Origin: Phaeospirillum tilakii
GTDB lineage: Bacteria; Pseudomonadota; Alphaproteobacteria; Rhodospirillales; Magnetospirillaceae
DNA: 64,000 nucleotides
NCBI RefSeq assembly: GCF_042683125.1
Contig: NZ_JBHUIY010000005.1
Location: 1-64,000, forward strand
Reading direction: 5' to 3'
Shown: positions 23,701-32,624 of the stretch, in pieces
How the letters are laid out: every line of letters starts with the position of its first letter
How positions within the stretch are numbered: position 1 is the stretch's first letter
Translations under genes and position numbers: made by a program
Notes under the pieces: generated by a model
Told to the model about the DNA's origin: nothing
The model's database searches: none
The model's input: only the letters and a program-made list of their open reading frames with translations

Positions 23701-25083
23701 ATGGCCAACGGGGATCTGATCGTGATCGGCGGCGGGCCGGGCGGCTATGTCGCGGCGTTGCGCGCGGCCCAGCTCGGGCTGAAGGTCACCCTGGTCGAAC
23801 GCGCCGAACTGGGCGGGATCTGCCTCAACTGGGGCTGCATCCCGACCAAGGCACTGCTGCGCACCGCCGAACTGGTCCGGCTGATCGGCGCCGCCGGGGA
23901 ATTCGGCCTTGGCGTCGCCCCGCCGCAGATCGACCTGCCCGCCGTGGTCGCCCGCTCGCGCGCCGTCGCCGCCAAATTGCAGGGCGGCGTCAAACATCTG
24001 CTGAAGAAGGCCGGCATCACCGTGATCGCCGGCACCGCCCGGCTGGCCGGGCCGGGGCGGGTGGCGGTCGAGGGACAGGGCGAGCTGGCCGCGCCGCACA
24101 TCATCCTCGCCACCGGAGCGCGCGCCCGCGCCTTGCCCGGGTTCGAGCCGGACGGGCGCTTCCTGTGGAGCTATCGCGAGGCGTTGCAGCCGGATTGCCT
24201 GCCGCCCCGGCTGGTGGTGATCGGCTCGGGGGCGATCGGCATCGAGTTCGCCAGCATCTTCAACGCCTTCGGCAGCGAGGTGACCGTGGTCGAGGCGCTC
24301 GACCGCCTGTTGCCGGTCGAGGATGCCGAGATCTCCGCCCTCGCCCGGACCGCGTTCGAGCGCCAGGGCATCACCTGCCACACCGGCGCCCGGGTCACCG
24401 GGCTGGAGAAGGGCGCGCAGGCGGTCGAGGTGCTGGTCGAGGCCGGTGGGCAGGCGTTGCGGCTGCCGGCCGAACGGGTGATCGTCGCGGTCGGCATCAC
24501 CGGCAATGTCGAACAGCTCGGGCTCGACAGCACCGCCGCCCGGGTCGAGAAGGGCCACATCGTCACCGACCGGTTCGGCCGCACCGACCAGCCCGGCCTC
24601 TACGCCATCGGCGACGTCGCCGGCCCGCCCTGGCTGGCGCACAAGGCCAGCCACGAAGCGGTGCTGTGCGTCGAGGCGATCGCCGGCCAGCCCGATCTTC
24701 ACCCGCTCGACCCGCACCGGATCCCCGGCTGCACCTTCTGCCATCCCCCGGTCGCCTCGGTCGGGCTGACCGAGGCCGCCGCGCTGGCCGCCGGGCACAA
24801 GATCCGGGTCGGCCGCTTTCCCTTCGCCGCCAACGGCAAGGCGATCGCCCAGGGCGACACCGAGGGGCTGGTCAAGATCCTGTTCGACGCCGACAGCGGC
24901 GCGTTGCTCGGCGCCCACATCCTCGGCCCCGAGGCGCCGGAGATGATCCAGGGCTTCGCCCTCGCCCAGAGCCTGGAAACCACCGAGGCCGAGCTGATCG
25001 CCACCGTGTTCCCCCATCCGACCCTGTCGGAAGCGATGCACGAGGCGGCGCTGGCCGCGTTCGGCCGGGCGCTGCACATCTGA
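23701..25083 (+). CDS. lpdA: Dihydrolipoyl dehydrogenase (E3)
   Basis: E3 reoxidises dihydrolipoamide with FAD and NAD+. The 460-residue protein has the FAD-binding GGGPGGYVAALRAAQLG, the redox-active disulfide C41-LNWG-C46, the NAD-binding VVIGSGAIGIEFASIF, GDVAGPPWLAHKASHEA, and the C-terminal catalytic HPTLSEAMHEA, where His-Pro and Glu form the active-site pair. CGAAAGGGGCGCGCG precedes the ATG. It belongs with pdhABC, but element B1 intervenes, so its level may be set apart from the others; E3 is also shared with other 2-oxoacid complexes. Confidence 0.96.
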   Translation: MANGDLIVIGGGPGGYVAALRAAQLGLKVTLVERAELGGICLNWGCIPTKALLRTAELVRLIGAAGEFGLGVAPPQIDLPAVVARSRAVAAKLQGGVKHLLKKAGITVIAGTARLAGPGRVAVEGQGELAAPHIILATGARARALPGFEPDGRFLWSYREALQPDCLPPRLVVIGSGAIGIEFASIFNAFGSEVTVVEALDRLLPVEDAEISALARTAFERQGITCHTGARVTGLEKGAQAVEVLVEAGGQALRLPAERVIVAVGITGNVEQLGLDSTAARVEKGHIVTDRFGRTDQPGLYAIGDVAGPPWLAHKASHEAVLCVEAIAGQPDLHPLDPHRIPGCTFCHPPVASVGLTEAAALAAGHKIRVGRFPFAANGKAIAQGDTEGLVKILFDADSGALLGAHILGPEAPEMIQGFALAQSLETTEAELIATVFPHPTLSEAMHEAALAAFGRALHI

Positions 25084-25255
25084 ACGCGCCCCACCGGACC
25101 GGCCGTCGCCATCGTCTCGCCAGAATCCAGCGCCATCCTGCGCCGGTCTGGGCTCGCCGCCCCAAGTATCCGGGCGGCGGGAGCAGACGGGAGCGACGCG
25201 CGTTTTTTGCCCCCGATGCCGTCACCCCGGCTTTCCCTTATGCAATATCCGTAAC

Positions 25256-25310
25256 TTGATTCCCTCCCCTACCCGCCCATATTCTCCGGCAGGTACAACT
25301 TTCTCCGGCA
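25256..25310 (+). promoter_or_regulatory. Candidate promoter and direct repeat before the BI-1 gene
   Basis: TTGATT (25256-25261) and CATATT (25278-25283) are 16 bases apart. TTCTCCGGCA occurs twice, at 25282-25291 and 25301-25310, overlapping and following the -10. The rest of the 240-base gap after lpdA shows nothing recognisable. Confidence 0.35.
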
Positions 25311-25323
25311 AAAGGAACGGACA

Positions 25324-26046
25324 ATGGCCTTCGGAACAGACCGCAGATATATGACAATGGCCCAGGCCCCGGCGGCCCAGATCGACGTCGGCCTGCGGCA
25401 GTACATGCTCCGGGTCTACAATTACATGGCCTCGGCGCTCGCCCTGACCGGTATTGTGGCCGTGCTCGTCGCCTCGGTGCCGGTGCTGACCCAGTTGTTC
25501 GTGTTCAGCCCGCTGAAGTGGGTGGTGATGCTGGCCCCGATCGGGTTCGTGTTCTTCCTCGGCGCCCGCATCGACCGGATGAGCGCCTCGACCGCCTCGG
25601 CGCTGTTCTGGGTGTTCGCCGCGCTGATGGGCGCCTCGCTCGCCTCGGTGTTCCTGGTGTTCACCGGCGCCTCGATCGCCCGCACCTTCTTCGTCACCGC
25701 CGCGGCCTTCGCCGGCCTCAGCCTCTATGGCTACACCACCAAGAAGGACCTGTCGGGCTTCGCCAGCTTCCTGATCATGGGCGTGATCGGCATCATGATC
25801 GCCGGCATCGTCAACATCTTCCTCCAGAGCCCGATGATGCAGTTCGTCATCTCGGCCGCGGGCGTGCTGATCTTCGCCGGCCTGACCGCCTACGACACCC
25901 AGCGGATCAAGGAAACCTACTGGGAAGGCGCCAATTACGGCGACGTCGCCACCAAGAGCGCGGTGATCGGCGCCCTGTCGCTCTACCTCGACTTCATCAA
26001 CCTGTTCACCTTCCTGCTCCAGTTCATGGGCGAGCGCCGCGAATAG
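25324..26046 (+). CDS. Bax inhibitor-1 (YbhL/YccA) family membrane protein
   Basis: This 240-residue protein has seven hydrophobic segments and the family's conserved features: GLRQYMLRVYNYMASALALTG at the N terminus and DTQRIKETYW with LYLDFINLFTFLLQFMG at the C-terminal end. Bacterial members act as pH-sensitive calcium leak channels or interact with FtsH; which applies here is unknown. CAAAAGGAACGGACA precedes the ATG. It is a single-gene unit with its own terminator. Confidence 0.92.
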   Translation: MAFGTDRRYMTMAQAPAAQIDVGLRQYMLRVYNYMASALALTGIVAVLVASVPVLTQLFVFSPLKWVVMLAPIGFVFFLGARIDRMSASTASALFWVFAALMGASLASVFLVFTGASIARTFFVTAAAFAGLSLYGYTTKKDLSGFASFLIMGVIGIMIAGIVNIFLQSPMMQFVISAAGVLIFAGLTAYDTQRIKETYWEGANYGDVATKSAVIGALSLYLDFINLFTFLLQFMGERRE

Positions 26047-26078
26047 CCGGCCCCGCCCCTCTCCGGGCAGCACACCCG

Positions 26079-26107
26079 CCCCTCCCCCACCCGGGGGAGG
26101 GGTTTTT
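26079..26107 (+). terminator. Rho-independent terminator after the BI-1 gene
   Basis: CCCCTCCCCC (26079-26088) pairs with GGGGGAGGGG (26093-26102) and is followed by TTTTT. It is 32 bases after the stop codon. Confidence 0.88.
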
Positions 26108-26220
26108 GCTGCCCGGCCTCCCCTTCTGCCCGGTTGCGGCTTGCGCTATCCTGATCCGAAAACGGACCGGACGGCGGAGCCCCCACCGCAACCGGAGCGC
26201 GCCGAGGGGAGGACAATATC

Positions 26221-27063
26221 GTGCCGAAGGTTCCGCTGCTTTCCTGCCCGCGCCGGCTGCTGCCGGCGCTGCTGCTGCTCCTGTTGCTGGCCGGTCCGGC
26301 CGCCGCCGGGGGGACCGTCACCATCGGCGGCACCGGCTCGGCGCTCGGCGCGCTGCGCCAGCTCACCGCCGGCTTCGAGTCCGACCATCCCGGCCTCGCC
26401 GTCGAGATCCCCTCCAGCCTCGGCACCAACGGCGGCATCCGCGCCGTCGGCGCCGGCGCGCTCGACCTCAGCGTCTCGGCCCGACCGCTGACCCCGGCCG
26501 AGACCGCCGCCGGCCTGCGCGCGGTGGCGTGGGGCCGCACCCCGCTGATGGTGGTGGCCTCGCCCCGGGTGCCCCAGACCGCGATCGACATCGCCGGCCT
26601 GGCCGACATCCTGGCCGGCCGGCGCGATCAATGGGCCGACGGCGCCCCGATCACCCCGGTGCTGCGCCCGCCGTCGGACAGCGATTCGCTCCAGCTCGCC
26701 GCTTTTTCGTCGCTGCTGGCCGAGGCGCTGGCGATCGCCCATGCCCGCCCCGGCATGGTGGTGGCGGTGACCGACCAGGATGCCGCCCGCACCATCGCCG
26801 GTGCCTCGGGCGCGATCGGCACCCTGACCCTGCTCCAGGTGGTCAGCGAGGGGATCCGGATCCAGCCGCTGCCGCTGGACGGGGCGCGGCCCGACCTCGC
26901 CACCCTCGCCGCCGGGCGCTACCCGCTGTTTCGCGATTACTGGCTGGTGATCGGCCCCCACCCCTCGGCCGAGGCCGGCGCCCTGCTCGATTACCTGACC
27001 GGCGCGGCGGTGGCCGCCCGACTGCCGTCGCTCGGGATGAGTCCGCCGGTCGCCGGCCGATGA
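26221..27063 (+). CDS. Periplasmic phosphate/anion-binding-like protein (PstS-like)
   Basis: The 280-residue precursor has a strong signal peptide (LLPALLLLLLLAGPAAAGG) and a type 2 periplasmic-binding fold. That fold opens with VTIGGTGSALGALRQLTAGFESDHPG and EIPSSLGTNGGIRAVGAGALDLSVSARPL, as in PstS-like proteins. SVSARPLTPAE and VAWGRTPLMVVAS correspond to the hinge region. The start is GTG at 26221 with GGGGAGGAC eight bases before. There are no pst permease genes; the next gene, overlapping by ATGA, is a sensor kinase, so this protein probably feeds a ligand signal to the kinase instead of serving a transporter. Confidence 0.75.
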   Translation: MPKVPLLSCPRRLLPALLLLLLLAGPAAAGGTVTIGGTGSALGALRQLTAGFESDHPGLAVEIPSSLGTNGGIRAVGAGALDLSVSARPLTPAETAAGLRAVAWGRTPLMVVASPRVPQTAIDIAGLADILAGRRDQWADGAPITPVLRPPSDSDSLQLAAFSSLLAEALAIAHARPGMVVAVTDQDAARTIAGASGAIGTLTLLQVVSEGIRIQPLPLDGARPDLATLAAGRYPLFRDYWLVIGPHPSAEAGALLDYLTGAAVAARLPSLGMSPPVAGR

Positions 27064-28271
27064 TCGGCGGGGCCGATCCGCTGGCGCAGCGGGTGCGGGG
27101 ACTGGCCCGCATCGGCCTGGCCCTGTCGCTGCTGTTCGGCCTGCTGCCCCCGGTCGGCTACGGCCTGATCGCCTATGGCGCGGTGCGGGCGGAAATGGCG
27201 GCGACCGGGCGGATCCACGCCCACACCATCGCCCAGTCGATCGCGCTACGCCCCCGCCTGTGGATGTACGAGCAGGAACGCTATGCCGACATCCTGCGCC
27301 AGATGGCCGAGCCGGGCCAGGCGCTCGACCTGCTCGACCGCACCGGCGCGGTGGTGGCGCGCACCCCGGAGCGGGTCGCCGATCCGGCGATCGAGGTGCG
27401 GATCCCGGTCGCCGCCTCCGGCCTGCCCGCCGCCGACCTGGTGCTGCGCCGCTCGCCCGGCGGCCTGATCCTGGGGGAACTGGGCGCGCTGGCGCTGGGG
27501 GCGGGGCTCGGCTTCGGCCTGTTCCTGGCGATCCAGGCCTGGCCGCTCGGGGCGCTGCGCCGGGCGATCGCCGCGCTGAAGGCGGCCGACGACAGCAAGA
27601 GCCTGCTGCTGTCCTCGGTCGGCCACGATCTGCGCCAGCCGCTGCAATCGCTGTCGCTGTTCGCCTCGGTGGTCGCCGCCGCCGAGCTGCCCCCGGTCCA
27701 GCGCAAGGCGATCGACATGCTGTGCCTGTCGCTCGGCCGGCTGGGGGGGATGCTCGACGAGATCATCGCCATCGCCCGCATCGATGTCGGCGCGATCGAG
27801 GAGAACAAGCAGCCGGTGGCGCTGACCCCGCTGTTCGACGGCCTGATCGCCGAAATGAGCCAGACGGCGGAGGCCAAGGGCCTGCGCCTGCGCCGCGTCG
27901 CCACCCGCGCCGTCACCGCCAGCGACCCCACCCTGCTCTCGACCATCCTGCGCAACCTGCTCGGCAACGCCCTCCGCTACACCGAGCATGGCGGGGTGGT
28001 GCTGGGCTGCCGCCGCCGCGGCCGCTGCCTCCAGATCTGGGTGGCCGACACCGGCATCGGCATCCCGCCCAGCCAGCAGCAGCGGGTGTTCGAGGCGTTC
28101 TACCAGATCGGCAATCCCGAACGCGACCGCACCAAGGGGCTTGGCCTCGGGCTGGCGCTGGTGGTGCGGCTGGGCCGCCTGCTCGGCCATCAGATCGCCC
28201 TGCGCTCGGTGCCCGGGCGCGGCTCGGTGTTCACCGTCACCGTGCCCCATCTCGACCGCCCCGGCCCCTGA
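27060..28271 (+). CDS. Membrane sensor histidine kinase paired with the binding protein
   Basis: The 403-residue kinase has an N-terminal membrane segment (about 17-38), a small periplasmic domain (about 40-135) and a second membrane segment (LGALALGAGLGFGLFLAI). The kinase core follows, with phospho-acceptor His189 (SVGHDLRQPLQSLSLF). The HATPase has NLLGNALRYT, VADTGIGIP and GLGLGLALVVRLGRLLG. The HDLRQPLQ form of the H-box is that of a distinct kinase subfamily. The start overlaps the binding-protein stop (ATGA). No response regulator lies nearby. Confidence 0.85.
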   Translation: MIGGADPLAQRVRGLARIGLALSLLFGLLPPVGYGLIAYGAVRAEMAATGRIHAHTIAQSIALRPRLWMYEQERYADILRQMAEPGQALDLLDRTGAVVARTPERVADPAIEVRIPVAASGLPAADLVLRRSPGGLILGELGALALGAGLGFGLFLAIQAWPLGALRRAIAALKAADDSKSLLLSSVGHDLRQPLQSLSLFASVVAAAELPPVQRKAIDMLCLSLGRLGGMLDEIIAIARIDVGAIEENKQPVALTPLFDGLIAEMSQTAEAKGLRLRRVATRAVTASDPTLLSTILRNLLGNALRYTEHGGVVLGCRRRGRCLQIWVADTGIGIPPSQQQRVFEAFYQIGNPERDRTKGLGLGLALVVRLGRLLGHQIALRSVPGRGSVFTVTVPHLDRPGP

Positions 28272-28361
28272 CCGCCCCCGCCCCGCGCGGCGGCTCTGGG
28301 CGAAGGCGGCGAAACATGGTCAAATCGCCCCGGCGACAGGCAGCGCGGAGGACAAGCCGGA

Positions 28362-30128
28362 ATGAGCAGCGACAGCGACTGGGCCGAGGCCCTGGGCCGG
28401 TTCCAGGCCGGGGATTTCGCGGCGGCGGAACGGGCCTGCCACGCCGTGCTGGCCCAGGATGCGTTTCACCGCAACGCCCTCAACCTGCTCGCCGTGCTGT
28501 GCTGCCAGGCCGGCCGGCTGGAGCAGGGCATCACCCATTGCCGGGCGGTGCTGGCGCTCGACCCCGACGACAGCCAGGCATTGCAGACCCTGGGCGACGC
28601 GCTGCATCTGACCTGCGACTTCGCCGGGGCGGCGGCGGCGTTCGCCCGCGCCGTCGCGGTGCGCGGCCGGCATTGGCCGCTCTGCGCCAAGCTGGCGGCG
28701 GCGCTGCTGCGCGCCGGCCGACGGCCCGAGGCGATCGCCGCCTATCACGAGGCCCTCGCCGCCGGCGCGCCGGAGCGGGTCAGGCAGGATTGCGCCGTCG
28801 CCGAATTCGAATGGGGGCTCGAACTCTACCACCAGGGCCGGCGCGACGACGCGATCCTCGCCTACCGCGCCGCCCTGACGCGCAAGCCCGATCTGGCCCT
28901 GGCCCATTGCAATCTCGGCGCCGCGTTGCAGGAGAACGGCGAACTCGACGCGGCGATCGCCTGCTACCAGACCGCGCTCGCCCACGCCCCGGCCTATCCC
29001 GACGCCCTCAGCAATCTCGGCGTCGCCCGCCAGGAGCAGGGCCGGCTCGACGAGGCCGCCGCCCAGTTCGAGGCGGCGCTGCGGATCCAGCCCGACCATC
29101 CCCTCGCCCTCAACAATCTCGGCAAGCTGCGCCAGGAGCAGGGCCGCCGCGACGAAGCCCGCGCCCTCTACCGCGAGGCGGCGCGGCTCGCCCCCGACCA
29201 CCCCGATTCCCATTTCAATCTGGCGCTGCTCGACCTCCAGGCCGGCGCCTGGGAAACCGGCTGGGCCGGCTATGAATGGCGCTGGCGGCGGCCCGGGGCG
29301 CAACGCCACGATTTCGGCCTGCCCGAATGGGACGGCACCCCGCTCGCCGGCCGCACCCTGCTGCTGTGGTGCGAGCAGGGCTTGGGCGATTCGATCCAGT
29401 TCGTCCGCTTCGCCGCGCGGATCGTGAGCGGGGGCGGCCGGGTGGTGCTGCTGTGCCCGCCCGAGCTGGAGGCGCTGTTGCAGGGGGTGACGGGGATCGA
29501 TCGGGTGGTCTCGCGCATCAGCACCCTGCCGCCCTGCGATTGTCAGGCGCCGCTGCTGTCGCTGCCGCGCCTGCTCGGCACCCGCCTCGCCACCCTGCCG
29601 GCGCCGGTGCCCTATCTCGCCGTGCCGCCGGCCGCCACCGCGCGCTGGCGCGACCGCCTCGCCGCCCTGCCCGGACGCAAGGTCGGGCTGGTGTGGCGCG
29701 GCCGGCCCCAGCACACCAACGACCGCAACCGCTCGCTCGATCCGGCCCGGCTCGCCCCGCTGCTCGACCGGCCCGGGATCAGCTTCGTCAGCCTGCAAAA
29801 GGGCGCCCGCCCCGACGACGCGGCGGCGTTGGCCGGCCGCGCGCCCCTGCTCGACCTGGGGCCGGAGCTGGCCGATTTCACCGACACCGCCGCGGTGCTG
29901 GCCGGGCTCGATCTGGTGATCTCGGTCGATACCTCGGTGATCCATCTGGCCGGGGCGCTGGGCCGGCCGGGCTGGCTGCTGCTGCCGTTCGATCCCGACT
30001 GGCGCTGGCTGCTCGAACGCCAGGACAGCCCGTGGTACCCCACCCTGCGCCTGTTCCGCCAGCCGGCGCCGGGGGCCTGGGACCCGGTGATCGCCGACCT
30101 CGCCGACGCGCTGGGCGGTTTCCCGTGA
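28362..30128 (+). CDS. TPR protein with C-terminal GT9-like glycosyltransferase domain
   Basis: The 588-residue protein starts with about eight tetratricopeptide repeats (residues 5-290; for example PDLALAHCNLGAALQENGELDAAIACYQTAL). The C-terminal half (about 300-585) resembles ADP-heptose/GT9-type transferases: LLLWCEQGLGDSIQFVRF, VGLVWRGRPQHTNDRNRSL and LVISVDTSVIHLAGALGRPGWLLLP. Such fusions are common in alphaproteobacteria and are thought to glycosylate surface or secreted targets, but substrate is not evident. GCGGAGGACAAGCC precedes the ATG. It follows the kinase by 90 bases. Confidence 0.85.
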   Translation: MSSDSDWAEALGRFQAGDFAAAERACHAVLAQDAFHRNALNLLAVLCCQAGRLEQGITHCRAVLALDPDDSQALQTLGDALHLTCDFAGAAAAFARAVAVRGRHWPLCAKLAAALLRAGRRPEAIAAYHEALAAGAPERVRQDCAVAEFEWGLELYHQGRRDDAILAYRAALTRKPDLALAHCNLGAALQENGELDAAIACYQTALAHAPAYPDALSNLGVARQEQGRLDEAAAQFEAALRIQPDHPLALNNLGKLRQEQGRRDEARALYREAARLAPDHPDSHFNLALLDLQAGAWETGWAGYEWRWRRPGAQRHDFGLPEWDGTPLAGRTLLLWCEQGLGDSIQFVRFAARIVSGGGRVVLLCPPELEALLQGVTGIDRVVSRISTLPPCDCQAPLLSLPRLLGTRLATLPAPVPYLAVPPAATARWRDRLAALPGRKVGLVWRGRPQHTNDRNRSLDPARLAPLLDRPGISFVSLQKGARPDDAAALAGRAPLLDLGPELADFTDTAAVLAGLDLVISVDTSVIHLAGALGRPGWLLLPFDPDWRWLLERQDSPWYPTLRLFRQPAPGAWDPVIADLADALGGFP

Positions 30129-30314
30129 AACCGGGCAAGCCCAGCCAACGGATTGAAATCCCACGATTCAACCGCCACGCCGCCGCCGAACCGGCCTTTT
30201 GCTGAAAAAACAACCCACTCCCCCGCCGCCTTGCTCCGGACGATACCACCGAAAGCTGCGCCGGCCACCGACAGGCAGGAGCAATTTCCTTCAAGATCAA
30301 CCGATTGGCCTAAA

Positions 30315-30330
30315 ATCCCATAAATGGGAT
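30315..30330. promoter_or_regulatory. Perfect inverted repeat upstream of the DUF4139 gene
   Basis: ATCCCAT-AA-ATGGGAT lies in an AT-rich patch about 100 bases before the next gene, directly after TGGCCTAAA. Its size and symmetry suit a dimeric repressor. The rest of the 301-base gap (30129-30429) has no other feature I can name. Confidence 0.45.
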
Positions 30331-30429
30331 GTTTTGCGGGAAGACGACGGGACCGGGGCCGGTTCCCTTTGCGGTGGAGCGGCCCTAAACTGGGCGGCGG
30401 GGCGACAGCGAAGAGGAGTGCAGACCGGC

Positions 30430-32511
30430 ATGCCGACTGAAACCGAACCGGCCCCGCCGCCGCCATCCCGTTCCGCCCGCTGGGCCGGCGTCGCCGGCCT
30501 GACCGTGGCGCTGGGGGCGGTCGCCGCCGCCGCGCTGACGACCGGCGCCAATTCTCCCCCGCCCGAACCGGCCGAGCTGCCGCTGACCCGGGTGGTGCTG
30601 TCCAGTTCCGGCCTCGGCCAGTTCGGCCACGAGGGACCGGCGGCGGCCGGCACCAGCATCGGCCTCGCGGTGCGGCGCGATCAGGTCGATGACGTGCTGA
30701 AAAGCCTGACCGTGTTCGACGCCGCCGGGGCGCTCGGCCCGGTCAGCCTGCCCGGACGCGACCCGCTCGACCAATTGTTCCGCGACCTGCCGTTCGACCG
30801 CGAGGCGCTGGGCTCGCCGGCCGGGCTGCTCAACGCCCTGGTCGGCAGCGAGGTCGAGATCTCCGGCCCGGTGTCGGCGCGGGGGCGGATCCTGCGGGTC
30901 GAGCCGGAAAAGGTCGCCCTGCCCGACAATGGCGGCACCGTCACCCATCACCGCCTCGCCCTGATGACCGAGCGCGGGCTGGTGCAGGCGGTGCTGGAGG
31001 ATCTGTCGGCGCTGTCCTTCACCGACCCGGCGGCGCGGCGGCAGATCGAGCGCGCCCTGGGCGGGATGGCGGAAAACCGCGCCCGCGACCGCCGCCGGCT
31101 GTCGATCGAGGTGCAGGGCCAGGGCTCCCGCCCGATCGCGGTCAGCTATGTCGTCGCCGCGCCGATCTGGAAGACCAGTTGGCGGCTGGTGCTGCCCCAG
31201 GCCGAGGGCAAGGCCCGCCTCCAGGGCTGGGCGATCCTCGAGAACCTGACCGGCGGCGACTGGAACGGGGTCGATCTGACCCTGGTGTCGGGCAACCCGG
31301 TGGCGCTGACCCAGCCGCTTTACACCGCGATGTTCGGCCGGCGCACCCCGGTGCCGCTGGTGGCGACTCTGCCGCCCGCCCCGCGCCCCGACACCGAGGC
31401 CCGGCGCGAACCCGCCGCCCCGATGGCGATGGCGATGCCGGCGCCGGCCGCCAGATCGGGCGGCGGCCGGGCGGAAAAGATGGCGCCCACGCAGGACGCG
31501 CTGACCCTCGCCCCGCCCTCCCCGGCGCTGGCCGAGGCCCAGGACCAGCCGGCCCAGATCGTCTATCACTTCCCCGGCAAGGTCTCGCTGGCGACCGGCC
31601 ATACCCTGATGATCCCGCTGGTCGATCGCGAGATCCCGGCCGAGCGGGTGTGGCTGTACCAGCCCGACACCGCCGCCCGCCATCCGCTGGTGGCGCTGAA
31701 GCTGCGCAACGAGAGCGACACCGCCCTGCCGCCCGGGATCGTCACCGCCTACGAGATCACCGCCGGCGGGCCGCGTCATGTCGGCGACGCGATGCTGCCG
31801 CTGGTGCCGCGCGACGCCTCCCGCTTCCTCGCCCTCGCCCTCGACCCCGCCACCGAGATCCGCCGCGACGATCGCGGCATCCAGACCAGCGTGGTCGGCA
31901 CCATCGCCGAGGGCAGGCTGACCACCACCACCCGCGCGCGCCATGTCGTCGCCTACGAGATCACCCCGCCCCCCGACGAGGACCGCGCTTTGGTGGTCGA
32001 GGAACCCCGCCGCCCCGGCTGGGAACCGTCGGCCGAGACCCGGGAGGTCGAAACCGCCGGAACGCTGCACCGCTGGCGGATCGCCGCCGCCAAGGGCCAG
32101 ACCACCCGGGCCGAGTTCGTCACCGAACACAGCGAGCAGCAGACGCTGGCGCTGTCGAGCCTCGCCCCCGACGAGCTGCTGGTGCGGATCAGCGGCCTGG
32201 AAAACGCCTCGCCGGCGCTGAAGGAGACCGTCGAGCGGCTGTCCACCATCGTCGCCGCGATCACCAAGGCCCAGGGCCAGCACGACCGCAATCAGGAGGA
32301 ACGCGGCCGGATCGCCCAGGACCAGGAACGGATCCGCGCCAACCTTGAATCGGTCGGCACCGGCAGCGACCTCGGCAAGCAGTACCTCCAGACCATGCGC
32401 GGCCAGGAAAACCGCCTCGCCGAGCTTGAGCGGCAGGACCGCGCCCTCGACGAGGCCATTGCCACCCAGCGCAAGGCCGCCGAGGAATTGGTCGCCAAGC
32501 TGACCCTGTAG
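30430..32511 (+). CDS. DUF4139 domain-containing protein, probable periplasmic
   Basis: Function unknown. The 693-residue product has an N-terminal hydrophobic segment (WAGVAGLTVALGAVAAAALTT), an uncleaved anchor or signal. It then shows family features such as VVLSSSGLGQFGHEG, the DUF4139 body (VSYVVAAPIWKTSWRLVL, GWAILENLTGGDWNGVDLTLVSGNP) and VYHFPGKVSLATGHTLMIPL. A long C-terminal coiled coil (about 590-690: QHDRNQEERGRIAQDQERIR) suggests oligomers or scaffolding. The frame is open upstream to 30199, but the ATG at 30430 places the anchor at the N terminus and follows AAGAGGAGTGCAGAC. Confidence 0.75.
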   Translation: MPTETEPAPPPPSRSARWAGVAGLTVALGAVAAAALTTGANSPPPEPAELPLTRVVLSSSGLGQFGHEGPAAAGTSIGLAVRRDQVDDVLKSLTVFDAAGALGPVSLPGRDPLDQLFRDLPFDREALGSPAGLLNALVGSEVEISGPVSARGRILRVEPEKVALPDNGGTVTHHRLALMTERGLVQAVLEDLSALSFTDPAARRQIERALGGMAENRARDRRRLSIEVQGQGSRPIAVSYVVAAPIWKTSWRLVLPQAEGKARLQGWAILENLTGGDWNGVDLTLVSGNPVALTQPLYTAMFGRRTPVPLVATLPPAPRPDTEARREPAAPMAMAMPAPAARSGGGRAEKMAPTQDALTLAPPSPALAEAQDQPAQIVYHFPGKVSLATGHTLMIPLVDREIPAERVWLYQPDTAARHPLVALKLRNESDTALPPGIVTAYEITAGGPRHVGDAMLPLVPRDASRFLALALDPATEIRRDDRGIQTSVVGTIAEGRLTTTTRARHVVAYEITPPPDEDRALVVEEPRRPGWEPSAETREVETAGTLHRWRIAAAKGQTTRAEFVTEHSEQQTLALSSLAPDELLVRISGLENASPALKETVERLSTIVAAITKAQGQHDRNQEERGRIAQDQERIRANLESVGTGSDLGKQYLQTMRGQENRLAELERQDRALDEAIATQRKAAEELVAKLTL

Positions 32512-32623
32512 CGGGCTGCCGCCCGCACCCGCTTGGAGGCTGGCGCCTCCAAACCTCCCCCTTTTTCGAAAACAAAGGGGGTCCGGGGCATCGCCCCGGC
32601 GGGTCGCGGGCGGCGCCCGCGCG
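32512..32623. repeat. Palindromic intergenic element B2
   Basis: It fills exactly the gap between the convergent DUF4139 and tehA stops. The hairpin series is GCGGGCTGCCGCCCGC, TTGGAGGCTGGCGCCTCCAA, CCCCCTTTTTCGAAAACAAA with GGGGG, CCGGGGCATCGCCCCGG and GCGGGCGGCGCCCGC. The central part is a bidirectional terminator-like hairpin. Confidence 0.85.
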
Positions 32624-32624
32624 T

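Noticed and set aside
23556..25259. A 567-codon open frame overlapping lpdA in another frame
   Set aside because: Arg/Gly/Pro-rich translation beginning in repeat B1; lpdA in the correct frame has complete FAD, NAD and disulfide motifs.
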